Positions 1-6,300 of a stretch of DNA of 7,468 bases are shown here, piece after piece. The stretch is from JBPBQZ01 sp050955105 (GTDB lineage Bacteria > Pseudomonadota > Gammaproteobacteria > Burkholderiales > Burkholderiaceae): positions 1-7,468 of the forward strand of contig JBPBQZ010000105.1 in NCBI GenBank assembly GCA_050955105.1, in the 5' to 3' direction. The notes below the pieces were generated by a model. That model was not told the origin of the DNA, ran no database searches, and worked only from the letters and a program-made list of their open reading frames with translations. Both the position numbers and the translations under genes were made by a program. Positions within the stretch are counted from its first letter, which is position 1. Each line of letters starts with the position of its first letter.

Positions 1-1989
1 TTTTCCGGTACCAAGGAATTCGACAAGGACAATCTCACCAAGGCGTTGAGCGCCGTGGGGCTGGCCGAAGGCCGGTACTACGACAAGGCCCTGGTGGACC
101 GGGCCGAGCAGGAATTGAAGCGCCAGTATCTGACGCGCGGCTATTACGCAGCGGAAGTGCATACGACGGTGACGCCGATCGACCAGAATCGCGTGTCGAT
201 TCTGTTTTCGGTGGCGGAAGGCCCCAGCGCGAAGATCCGCCAGGTCAATTTCATCGGTAACAAAGCGTTTTCAGCCGGCACGCTGCACGAAGAAATGCAG
301 TTGTCGACGCCGAACTGGTTCTCCTGGTACACCAAGAACGACCTGTACGCGAAAGACAAGCTCACCGGCGATCTCGAGCATGTGCGTTCCTACTATCTGG
401 ATCGTGGCTATCTCGAATTCAATATCGAGTCGACGCAGGTTTCGATCTCGCCCGACAAGAAGGACATGTACCTGACGATCAGCCTGCACGAGGGTGAGCC
501 GTACAAGGTATCGACGATCGACCTGACGGGCGAGCTGCTCGACAAGGGCGATGAGCTGCGCAAGCTCGTCAGCATCAAGCCGGGCGACCGTTTTTCGGCG
601 GCCAAGCTGCAGGCCTCGACCAAAGCCATCGTCGACAAGCTCGGCGAATACGGTTATGCGTTCGCCACCGTGAATGCGGTGCCGCAGATCGACCAGAAAA
701 ATCACCTGGTGGCGCTGACGATGCGCGTCGATCCGGGCCGCCGCGTCTATGTGCGGCACGTGAACATCACCGGCAACAGCCGTACTCGCGACGAAGTGGT
801 GCGGCGTGAAATGCGCCAGTTCGAAAGCTCGTGGTTCGACAGCCAGCGCCTCAAACTTTCGCAAGATCGGATCAACCGGTTGGGCTACTTCACCGACGTC
901 AACGTCACCACGTCGCCGGTCGAAGGTACCAACGACCAGGTCGACGTGGATGTGAAGGTTACGGAGAAGCCGACCGGCGCGATCACACTGGGCGCCGGCT
1001 TCTCATCGAGCGACAAGGTGGTGCTGTCGGCGGGTATTTCGCAGGACAACGTATTCGGCTCGGGCACCAGCCTGGCGTTGAACGTGAACACGGCGAAGAG
1101 CTACCGTACCCTCGAAATCACGCAGACCGACCCGTATTTCACGATCGACGGTATCAGCCGCATTACCAGCGTCTACTACCGAACCTACGAGCCGTTGTAC
1201 TACTCGACCGACAGTAGTTTCACGATCATTACCGCGGGCGCCGATTTGAAATTCGGCGTGCCGTTCTCAGAACTCGACACGGTTTTCTTCGGCATCGGCT
1301 TCCAGCAAAATCGCTTGAACGTGGATGCCGCGACACCGCAGGCGTACAAAGACTACGTGGCGAGCTTCGGACGCATATCAAACACCATTCCGCTGACGGT
1401 CGGCTGGGCGCGTGATGCGCGCGACAGCGCCTTGATTCCGAGCCGCGGCTATTACACGCGTGCGAACGCCGAACTGGGTACACCGGCGGGCGTTGCCGAG
1501 TACTACAAGGTCGACCTGCAGCAGCAATACTATTACTCGTTCGCGCGCGGCTTTATTCTGGGATTGAACGGCCAGGTAGGTTATGGACATGGCTATGCAG
1601 GCAAGCCGTTCCCGATCTTCAAGAACTATTTCGCCGGTGGTATCGGTACGGTGCGCGGCTACGACACCAGCTCGCTTGGTCCGCGCGATGCCGTCACCAA
1701 CGATCCGATCGGCGGCGCCAAACTGCTGGTCGGCAACGTCGAGTTGACGTTCCCGCTGCCGGGCACCGGGTATGATCGGACCCTGCGCGTGTTTACCTTC
1801 TTCGATGCCGGTAACGTCTGGGCGCAGGACGATCCGATCAAGTTGAGCGATTTGCGCTACGGTTACGGATTGGGGCTTGCCTGGATTTCGCCGGTGGGTC
1901 CGCTGAAGGTGAGTCTGGGCTTCCCGTTGATCAAGCACCAGGGTGATCAGTATCAAAAATTCCAGTTCCAGATCGGCACCGCGTTCTGA
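1..1989 (+). CDS. bamA: Outer membrane protein assembly factor BamA (5' truncated)
   Basis: BamA is the central subunit of the BAM complex, which folds and inserts beta-barrel proteins into the outer membrane. The reading frame is open from nucleotide 1, so the TTG at 46 is an internal codon and not the start. 662 residues are present; the signal peptide and POTRA1 are missing upstream. Counting from the codon at nucleotide 1, POTRA2 spans about 1-77, POTRA3 about 78-165 (starts KIRQVNFIGNKAF), POTRA4 about 168-247, POTRA5 about 249-323 (starts VYVRHVNITGN), and the 16-strand barrel about 325-662. The conserved loop-6 motif appears as VRGY (1651-1662), and the chain ends in the typical outer-membrane signal FQFQIGTAF with a terminal Phe. 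The barrel is shorter than E. coli's, mainly in the loops; from memory that is usual for Burkholderia homologues. The frame is intact. Skp, a chaperone for the same client proteins, follows 61 nt downstream. Confidence 0.98.
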   Translation, partial: FSGTKEFDKDNLTKALSAVGLAEGRYYDKALVDRAEQELKRQYLTRGYYAAEVHTTVTPIDQNRVSILFSVAEGPSAKIRQVNFIGNKAFSAGTLHEEMQLSTPNWFSWYTKNDLYAKDKLTGDLEHVRSYYLDRGYLEFNIESTQVSISPDKKDMYLTISLHEGEPYKVSTIDLTGELLDKGDELRKLVSIKPGDRFSAAKLQASTKAIVDKLGEYGYAFATVNAVPQIDQKNHLVALTMRVDPGRRVYVRHVNITGNSRTRDEVVRREMRQFESSWFDSQRLKLSQDRINRLGYFTDVNVTTSPVEGTNDQVDVDVKVTEKPTGAITLGAGFSSSDKVVLSAGISQDNVFGSGTSLALNVNTAKSYRTLEITQTDPYFTIDGISRITSVYYRTYEPLYYSTDSSFTIITAGADLKFGVPFSELDTVFFGIGFQQNRLNVDAATPQAYKDYVASFGRISNTIPLTVGWARDARDSALIPSRGYYTRANAELGTPAGVAEYYKVDLQQQYYYSFARGFILGLNGQVGYGHGYAGKPFPIFKNYFAGGIGTVRGYDTSSLGPRDAVTNDPIGGAKLLVGNVELTFPLPGTGYDRTLRVFTFFDAGNVWAQDDPIKLSDLRYGYGLGLAWISPVGPLKVSLGFPLIKHQGDQYQKFQFQIGTAF

Positions 1990-2050
1990 TGGGGCGAGCT
2001 TCGCCTGCTCAGGCGTTCCTTCCCACATAACGAGATCCTCGAACCCTTCG
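1990..2050 (+). other. bamA-skp intergenic gap with small competing stem-loops
   Basis: This 61-nt spacer holds two mutually exclusive short inverted repeats: GGCGA (1993-1997) with TCGCC (2001-2005), and CGCCT (2002-2006) with AGGCG (2011-2015). Neither is followed by a run of T, so this is not a convincing intrinsic terminator. No good Shine-Dalgarno lies 5-10 nt before the skp ATG; the nearest purine-rich piece is CGAG at 2031-2034, too far upstream to be ideal. No promoter is evident, which fits read-through from bamA. Confidence 0.35.
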
Positions 2051-2563
2051 ATGAAAAGATTTGTCCTTTTTTGTATGACCTTGTGCGCGCTGGCCGGCGC
2101 GGACCTGGCCCATGCCGATGGCGAGCGCATCGCCGCCGTCAATTCCGATCGCATCCTGCGCGAATCGGCGCCGGCGAAGGCCGCCCAGGTCAAGCTCGAG
2201 GCCGAATTCTCGAAACGCGATCACGACCTGCAGGACATGGCCGCGCGTCTCAAGGCGCTTTCCGACACGCTCGACAAGAGCGGTGCCTCGATGTCGGCTG
2301 GCGACCGCGCCGACAAGCAGAAGGCCTTGTCGCAACTCGATGCTGATTTCCAGCGCAAGCAACGGGAATTTCGCGAGGACCTGAATCAGCGGCGTAACGA
2401 AGAGCTGGCGGCCGTGCTCGATCGCGCCAACAAGACCATCAAGATGATCGCTGAACGCGATAAGTACGACCTGATTGTTCAGGAAGGTGTTTACGTCAGC
2501 CCCCGCATCGATATCACGGACAAAGTGCTGAAAGCGCTGGCCAATCCGTCGAGTCCGAATTAA
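2051..2563 (+). CDS. skp: Periplasmic chaperone Skp/OmpH family
   Basis: Skp is a trimeric, jellyfish-shaped periplasmic chaperone that holds unfolded outer-membrane proteins and passes them to BamA. The protein has 170 residues. A Sec signal peptide is visible at residues 1-22: Lys2-Arg3, a hydrophobic core, and an AHA cleavage site before DGERIAAVNSDRIL, which is the start of the mature OmpH domain. Residues about 40-125 are rich in Lys, Arg, Glu, Asp and Gln with heptad-like spacing and should form the long coiled-coil tentacles. The C-terminal part (KYDLIVQEGVYVSPRIDIT) completes the trimerisation body. The ATG at 2051 is preferred: the in-frame ATG at 2075 would remove the positively charged start of the signal peptide, and starts further upstream lie inside bamA. 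lpxD begins 4 nt after the stop, so the two are probably co-translated. Overall length is usual for the family. Confidence 0.95.
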   Translation: MKRFVLFCMTLCALAGADLAHADGERIAAVNSDRILRESAPAKAAQVKLEAEFSKRDHDLQDMAARLKALSDTLDKSGASMSAGDRADKQKALSQLDADFQRKQREFREDLNQRRNEELAAVLDRANKTIKMIAERDKYDLIVQEGVYVSPRIDITDKVLKALANPSSPN

Positions 2564-2567
2564 GTCC

Positions 2568-3701
2568 ATGGCGTTCACGCTGCAACAACTCGCCGAGCGA
2601 TTCGGCGCTCGCCTGATCGGTGACGGCGCGTGCGCCGTCGAGTCGCTGGCGCCGCTCGACCAGGCTCGCGCTGGCCAGCTGGCTTTTCTGGCGAACGAAA
2701 AGTATCTGGGTCAGGTGGCAACAACCGCTGCCTCGGCAGTACTGCTCAGCGAAGCTGATCTGGCGCGCGCGGGTGGCGCCGGTACGCGCAACTGGCTGGT
2801 GGCCGCCAATCCCTATGCGTGCTTTGCGCGCATCAGCCAGGGATTTGTCGATGCCGCCGAAATCGCGCCGCCCGCCGGCGTGCACGCCAGCGCGGTTATC
2901 GAAGCGGGTGCGGTAGTGGCCGCAAGCGCTTCGATCGGCCCGCACGTGGTGATCGAAGCCGGCGCGCGCATCGGTGAGCGCGTGCGTATCGGCGCGCGCG
3001 GCTTTATCGGTCGCAACAGCCAGATCGGCGATGATTCGCGGCTGCATCCCAATGTCACCATCTATCACGGTTGCCGACTGGGCGCTCGCTCGATCGTGCA
3101 TGCGGGTGCCGTCATTGGTGCCGACGGTTTCGGCTTTGCGCCCGACTTTGCGCCGCCGGCGGCGGCATCTGCCTCAGCCGCGCCGCTTACGTCAGCCGAG
3201 CCAGCCACGTCGACCGTCGCGGGCGGTGCCAGCGGCGCGTGGGTCAAGATCCCGCAAATTGGCGGGGTGACGATTGGCAACGATGTCGAGATCGGCGCCA
3301 ATTCCACTATCGACCGTGGCGCAATGGCCGATACGGTGGTGGAAGATGACGTGAAGATCGACAATTTGGTGCAGATCGCTCACAACTGTCGGATCGGCGC
3401 GCATACGGTCATCGCCGCCTGCGTCGGTATCGCCGGCAGCACGGTGATCGGCCGCCATTGTTTGCTTGGCGGCGCGGTCGGCATCGCCGGCCACGTGACG
3501 CTGGGCGATCATGTCACGGTGACGGCGATGTCGGGTGTTTCGAAATCGCTGCCGCGTGCGGGCGTTTATACCAGTGCCTTTCCCGCCATCGACAATGCGC
3601 AATGGAACCGCAATGCGGCCATCATGCGCAATCTGGATAAAATGCGGGACCGCCTGCGTGAATTGGAGGCGGTAGTCGCCGCGCGGCCACCGGCGCAGTA
3701 A
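2568..3701 (+). CDS. lpxD: UDP-3-O-(3-hydroxyacyl)glucosamine N-acyltransferase LpxD
   Basis: LpxD adds the amide-linked 3-hydroxyacyl chain from acyl-ACP to UDP-3-O-acylglucosamine, the third step of cytoplasmic lipid A synthesis. Residues 1 to about 105 form the N-terminal uridine-binding domain (FLANEKYL, with the aromatic residues of the nucleotide pocket). Residues about 108-340 are hexapeptide repeats forming a left-handed beta helix, and the C-terminus is the helical acyl-carrier-protein recognition tail (NLDKMRDRLRELE). The catalytic His is His272 in QIAHN, matching E. coli His239. The protein has 377 residues, longer than E. coli (341) and than Burkholderia homologues as I remember them (about 360). 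The excess is an Ala/Ser/Pro/Thr-rich loop at residues 195-224 between GFGFAPDF and WVKIPQ. Gly323 and Ser325 align with E. coli Met290 and Met292, discussed as acyl-chain ruler positions. The ATG lies 4 nt after skp and has no clear Shine-Dalgarno, suggesting translational coupling. Confidence 0.97.
   Translation: MAFTLQQLAERFGARLIGDGACAVESLAPLDQARAGQLAFLANEKYLGQVATTAASAVLLSEADLARAGGAGTRNWLVAANPYACFARISQGFVDAAEIAPPAGVHASAVIEAGAVVAASASIGPHVVIEAGARIGERVRIGARGFIGRNSQIGDDSRLHPNVTIYHGCRLGARSIVHAGAVIGADGFGFAPDFAPPAAASASAAPLTSAEPATSTVAGGASGAWVKIPQIGGVTIGNDVEIGANSTIDRGAMADTVVEDDVKIDNLVQIAHNCRIGAHTVIAACVGIAGSTVIGRHCLLGGAVGIAGHVTLGDHVTVTAMSGVSKSLPRAGVYTSAFPAIDNAQWNRNAAIMRNLDKMRDRLRELEAVVAARPPAQ
3150..3239 (+). 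repeat. Low-complexity Ala/Ser/Pro/Thr insertion within lpxD
   Basis: These 90 nt encode LpxD residues 195-224, almost all Ala, Ser, Pro, Thr and Gly. The E. coli enzyme has only four residues (DRGN) between GFGYAN and the conserved Trp; Burkholderia enzymes, from memory, have roughly ten. The segment opens with a perfect 14-bp palindrome, CGCCGCCGGCGGCG (3151-3164), and contains TCAGCCG twice, 18 nt apart (3174-3180 and 3192-3198). The frame is preserved on both sides. I infer an expanded surface loop between helix coils. Confidence 0.7.
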
Positions 3702-3846
3702 TGGTTCTTTGAGGTGCGGCATGTGTGAGCCGCCGCGCCTGGCACATGCGAAGGGTCGGGTTGCGATGTCTTTCGCCACGCGTGTCCTATTTACCAGGCC
3801 AGCCCCGCCGTCCGGCGGCGTTCCACGGCATCAAGAAATCTCAGGC
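3702..3846 (+). other. lpxD-fabZ intergenic gap
   Basis: This is the longest spacer of the window (145 nt). It contains a 7-bp inverted repeat, GCATGTG (3719-3725) with CACATGC (3743-3749); an alternative 5-bp stem GCGGC (3716-3720) with GCCGC (3729-3733); and a GC stem CCGCC (3805-3809) with GGCGG (3814-3818) around a GTCC loop. None is followed by a T run, so none looks like an intrinsic terminator. A very weak promoter-like pair, TTGCGA (3761-3766) and TCCTAT (3785-3790) with an 18-nt spacer, could drive fabZ onward but matches the -10 consensus at only three of six bases. The frame of fabZ is open upstream to 3709. Confidence 0.4.
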
Positions 3847-4332
3847 ATGAACGAAAAAATCACTCTCGACATCCATCAGATCCTTTCGCAGTTGCCGCAC
3901 CGTTACCCATTTCTTCTGGTGGATCGCGTGCTTGAACTGGAAGCGCACAAGCGCATTCGCGCGCTGAAGAATGTCACGATCAATGAGCCTTTTTTCGTTG
4001 GCCATTTTCCGGCGCGGCCGGTGATGCCCGGGGTGCTGATACTCGAAGCGCTGGCGCAGACCGCGGCGCTCCTGACCTTCGCCGAGGCCACGCCCGAGCC
4101 AGGTTCGCTCTACTACTTCGCCGGTATCGACAACGCGCGCTTCAAGCGCCCGGTCGAACCGGGTGATCAATTGATACTGGATGTGACGTTCGAACGGCAT
4201 ATGCGCGGCGTCTGGAAGTTCAAGGCGCGCGCCACGGTCGACGACAATCTGGCGGCGGAAGCTGATCTGATGTGCACGATCCGCCCGCCGCGGCCCGCCG
4301 TGCCGCAGGGCGATGCGGCCCAAGCCGACTAG
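3847..4332 (+). CDS. fabZ: 3-hydroxyacyl-[acyl-carrier-protein] dehydratase FabZ
   Basis: FabZ dehydrates 3-hydroxyacyl-ACP to trans-2-enoyl-ACP in fatty acid elongation. It competes with LpxA and LpxD for the hydroxyacyl-ACP pool and so helps set the phospholipid to lipid A ratio. The protein of 161 residues is a single hot-dog fold with the family signatures LPHRYPFLLVDRV (16-28) and GHFPARPVMPGVLILEALAQ (52-71). Catalytic residues are His53 and Glu67, matching E. coli His54 and Glu68. The start at 3847 gives the usual N-terminus (MNEKITLDIHQIL), although only a weak CAGG (3842-3845) precedes it. In-frame ATGs at 3766 and 3721 would add 27 or 42 residues of no recognisable homology. The C-terminal tail after CTIRPPRP runs several residues longer than Burkholderia FabZ as I remember it. 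lpxA follows after 13 nt. Confidence 0.96.
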   Translation: MNEKITLDIHQILSQLPHRYPFLLVDRVLELEAHKRIRALKNVTINEPFFVGHFPARPVMPGVLILEALAQTAALLTFAEATPEPGSLYYFAGIDNARFKRPVEPGDQLILDVTFERHMRGVWKFKARATVDDNLAAEADLMCTIRPPRPAVPQGDAAQAD

Positions 4333-4333
4333 C

Positions 4334-4339
4334 AAGGAG
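4334..4339 (+). promoter_or_regulatory. Shine-Dalgarno of lpxA
   Basis: AAGGAG lies six nucleotides before the ATG at 4346, just after the fabZ stop. It is the strongest ribosome binding site in the window and fixes the lpxA start, excluding the in-frame ATG at 4313 inside fabZ. The downstream genes lpxB, rnhB and the methyltransferase lack comparable sites, so ribosomes loaded here may serve them through coupling. Confidence 0.85.
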
Positions 4340-4345
4340 TCTGTC

Positions 4346-5134
4346 ATGACGCTGATTCATCCCACTGCCATCGTGGCCTCGGGCGCTGCCATCGACAGCA
4401 GCGTGCGTATCGGCCCTTATGCGGTGATCGGCGAACACGTGTCGATCGGCGCCAATAGCGAGATCGGCGCGCATTCTGTTATAGAAGGGCACACCACCAT
4501 CGGCGAAGCCAATCGCATTGGCCATTTCGCGGCGGTGGGCGGTGCACCGCAGGACATGAAATATCGTGGCGAGCCCACCCGCCTCACCATCGGCGCGCGC
4601 AATGTGATCCGCGAATTCACGACGATTCACGCCGGCACCGTGCAGGATGAGGGTCTCACCAGCCTGGGTGACGACAACTGGATCATGGCTTACGTGCATA
4701 TCGCCCATGACTGCCGCGTCGGCAGCCACGTAGTGTTTTCCAGTAACGCGCAGATTGCCGGGCATGTGGTGGTGGGCGATCATGCGAACGTGGGCGGCAT
4801 GTCGGGCGTGCATCAATTCGTACGCATCGGCGCGCATGCGATGCTGGGTGGCGCATCGGCATTGGTGCAAGACCTGCCGCCGTTCGTTATTTCCGCGGGC
4901 AACAAGGCCGAGCCGCATGGCATCAATGTGGAAGGGCTGAAACGCCGGGGCTTTACGCCGGAGGCGATCGCCGCCTTGCGCGCCGCCTATCGCTCGCTCT
5001 ACAAGAGCGGGCTGTCGCTCGAGGAAGCCAAGCTCGAACTGGCGGCGCTGAGCCGGCAGGCAGGCGATGGCCAACGCCACGTGGCTGAACTGTTGACCTT
5101 TGTAGAAACCGCGAAGCGCGGCATCATTCGTTAA
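4346..5134 (+). CDS. lpxA: UDP-N-acetylglucosamine 3-O-acyltransferase LpxA
   Basis: LpxA catalyses the first, reversible step of lipid A synthesis: transfer of a 3-hydroxyacyl chain from acyl-ACP to the 3-OH of UDP-GlcNAc in the cytoplasm. The protein has 262 residues, the same length as the E. coli enzyme. Residues 1 to about 185 are hexapeptide repeats of a left-handed beta helix ([IV]GxxxxI pattern, for example IGPYAVIGEHVSIGANSEIG). The C-terminal ~70 residues form the helical ACP-binding domain (GLKRRGFTPEAIAALRAAYR). The catalytic base is His121 in HIAHD, corresponding to E. coli His125, with His118 matching His122 and His156 (HQF) matching His160. Gly169 occupies the position of E. 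coli Gly173, the chain-length ruler, predicting a 14-carbon hydroxyacyl donor. The gene sits between fabZ, which uses the same substrate pool, and lpxB, which starts 2 nt after its stop. Confidence 0.98.
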   Translation: MTLIHPTAIVASGAAIDSSVRIGPYAVIGEHVSIGANSEIGAHSVIEGHTTIGEANRIGHFAAVGGAPQDMKYRGEPTRLTIGARNVIREFTTIHAGTVQDEGLTSLGDDNWIMAYVHIAHDCRVGSHVVFSSNAQIAGHVVVGDHANVGGMSGVHQFVRIGAHAMLGGASALVQDLPPFVISAGNKAEPHGINVEGLKRRGFTPEAIAALRAAYRSLYKSGLSLEEAKLELAALSRQAGDGQRHVAELLTFVETAKRGIIR

Positions 5135-5136
5135 CG

Positions 5137-6300
5137 ATGCGCGTTACCCTGGTGGCCGGCGAAGCGTCTGGCGATTTGCTGGGCGCGGCGCTAATGGGCG
5201 GCCTCGCGACGCGTCTGCCCGACGGTACACGTTTCGACGGCATCGGCGGCCCGCGCATGCAGGCGCGCGGCTTCGACAGTCGCTGGCGCTTCGAGGCGCT
5301 GTCGGTCAACGGCTATGTGGAAGTGCTGGCGCATCTCCCTGAGATCTTGCGCATTCGCCGCCAGTTGCAACGCGCGCTGGCCGACGATCCGCCGGACGCC
5401 CTCGTCGGCATCGATGCGCCCGATTTCAATTTTGCGGTCGAGCGGCGCGCGCGCGCCGCGGGGGTGCCGACCGTCCACTTCGTCAGTCCATCGATATGGG
5501 CTTGGCGCGGCGGGCGCATTACCGGCATCGCACGCTCGGTCGACCATATGCTGTGTCTGTTTCCGTTCGAGCCGGCAATCTATGAGCGGGCTGGCGTGCC
5601 GGCCAGCTTTGTCGGCCATCCGCTGGCCGATTCGATCCCCATGGTGCCCAATCCGCAGGCTGCGCGACGCGCCTTGAAGCTTGCCGAAAACGGCCCCTTG
5701 CTGGCGGTCATGCCGGGTAGCCGCCGCTCCGAAATTCGCTTGATCGGCCCCTTGTTTTTCGAGACGATGCGCTTGTTGCAGGGGCGCGAGCCGAGCCTGC
5801 GCTTCGTGCTGCCGGCCGCATCGCAGGCGGCGCGCGAATTGCTGGCGCCGCTGCTGGCCGAATATGCGGATCTGTCGCTCACAGTGGTCGACAGCGCGTC
5901 GCACATGGCGATCGAGGCAGCCGACGCCGTGCTGACGAAGAGCGGCACATCGACGCTCGAAGCCGCGCTTTATAAGAAGCCGATGGTGATCTCTTACAAA
6001 GTGCCGGCGTTGACCGCGCAGATCATGAAGCGGCAAGGCTATCTGCCCTATGTGGGGTTGCCGAACATTCTTGCGGGCCGCTTCGTCGTGCCCGAATTGC
6101 TGCAACATTTCGCCACCCCGCGTGCCCTGGCCGATGCTACGCTGGCGCAATTGAACGACGACGCCAATCGTGGTTCCCTTGTCGATTTGTTCAGCGGCAT
6201 GCACCGGACCTTGCAGCAAGGCACGGCGGAGCGCGCCGCCGAGGTCATCGCCGGGCTGCTCGATGCAACGGGGCGGCCATTTGTGAGAAAGCATTCATGA
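5137..6300 (+). CDS. lpxB: Lipid-A-disaccharide synthase LpxB
   Basis: LpxB, a membrane-associated GT19-family glycosyltransferase with a GT-B fold, joins UDP-2,3-diacylglucosamine to lipid X, making the beta-1,6-linked tetra-acyl disaccharide 1-phosphate with loss of UDP. The 387 residues carry the expected motifs: AGEASGDLLGA (7-17), GIGGPRM, GIDAPDFNF (91-99, with Asp93 and Asp96), FVSPSIWAWR, FVGHPLAD, MPGSRRSEI (192-200; Arg196 likely equals the essential E. coli Arg201), and KSGTSTLEAAL (268-278) followed by the LPNILAGR donor-side motif. The ATG at 5137 is 2 nt after lpxA and there is no separate Shine-Dalgarno, so coupling is likely. The stop overlaps the rnhB start in ATGA (6297-6300). 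Length is usual for the family. A long antisense open frame covers most of this gene but looks like a high-GC shadow. Confidence 0.97.
   Translation: MRVTLVAGEASGDLLGAALMGGLATRLPDGTRFDGIGGPRMQARGFDSRWRFEALSVNGYVEVLAHLPEILRIRRQLQRALADDPPDALVGIDAPDFNFAVERRARAAGVPTVHFVSPSIWAWRGGRITGIARSVDHMLCLFPFEPAIYERAGVPASFVGHPLADSIPMVPNPQAARRALKLAENGPLLAVMPGSRRSEIRLIGPLFFETMRLLQGREPSLRFVLPAASQAARELLAPLLAEYADLSLTVVDSASHMAIEAADAVLTKSGTSTLEAALYKKPMVISYKVPALTAQIMKRQGYLPYVGLPNILAGRFVVPELLQHFATPRALADATLAQLNDDANRGSLVDLFSGMHRTLQQGTAERAAEVIAGLLDATGRPFVRKHS

Noticed and set aside
46..48. TTG as a start for bamA
   Set aside because: The same frame is open back to nucleotide 1 and the upstream codons (FSGTKEFDKDNLTKA) match the start of POTRA2, so the gene is simply cut by the window edge.
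271..864. 197-codon antisense frame inside bamA
   Set aside because: Arg/His/Val-rich composition typical of a reversed high-GC gene; the POTRA domains on the + strand explain the sequence.
1943..2050. Upstream extension of skp starting within bamA
   Set aside because: It would place 36 non-hydrophobic residues before a good signal peptide; the ATG at 2051 gives Lys-Arg, a hydrophobic core and an AHA cleavage site.
1378..2193. 271-codon antisense frame over the bamA end and skp start
   Set aside because: Shadow of bamA; it crosses two genes and the spacer and shows no domain or plausible start context.
3761..3790. sigma70-like promoter upstream of fabZ
   Set aside because: TTGCGA and TCCTAT with an 18-nt spacer match the consensus poorly (four and three of six); recorded only as a weak possibility within the gap entry.
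3805..3818. GC stem CCGCC-GTCC-GGCGG as a terminator before fabZ
   Set aside because: No downstream T tract and only a 5-bp stem; the operon continues.
3393..4837. Repeated 12-mer ATCGGCGCGCAT at 3393, 4463 and 4826
   Set aside because: It encodes the Ile-Gly-Ala-His part of hexapeptide repeats in LpxD and LpxA, so shared fold and codon preference explain it; not a mobile repeat or binding site.
4220..5080. 286-codon antisense frame over the fabZ end and lpxA
   Set aside because: It mirrors the hexapeptide coding sequence (recurring Ala, Asp, His and Arg), has no recognisable family, and overlaps two certain genes.
5191..6294. 367-codon antisense open frame covering nearly all of lpxB
   Set aside because: Its product is rich in Arg, His and Gln with no domain, and lpxB on the other strand has every family motif. 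Long antisense frames are expected in high-GC genes with G/C third positions.
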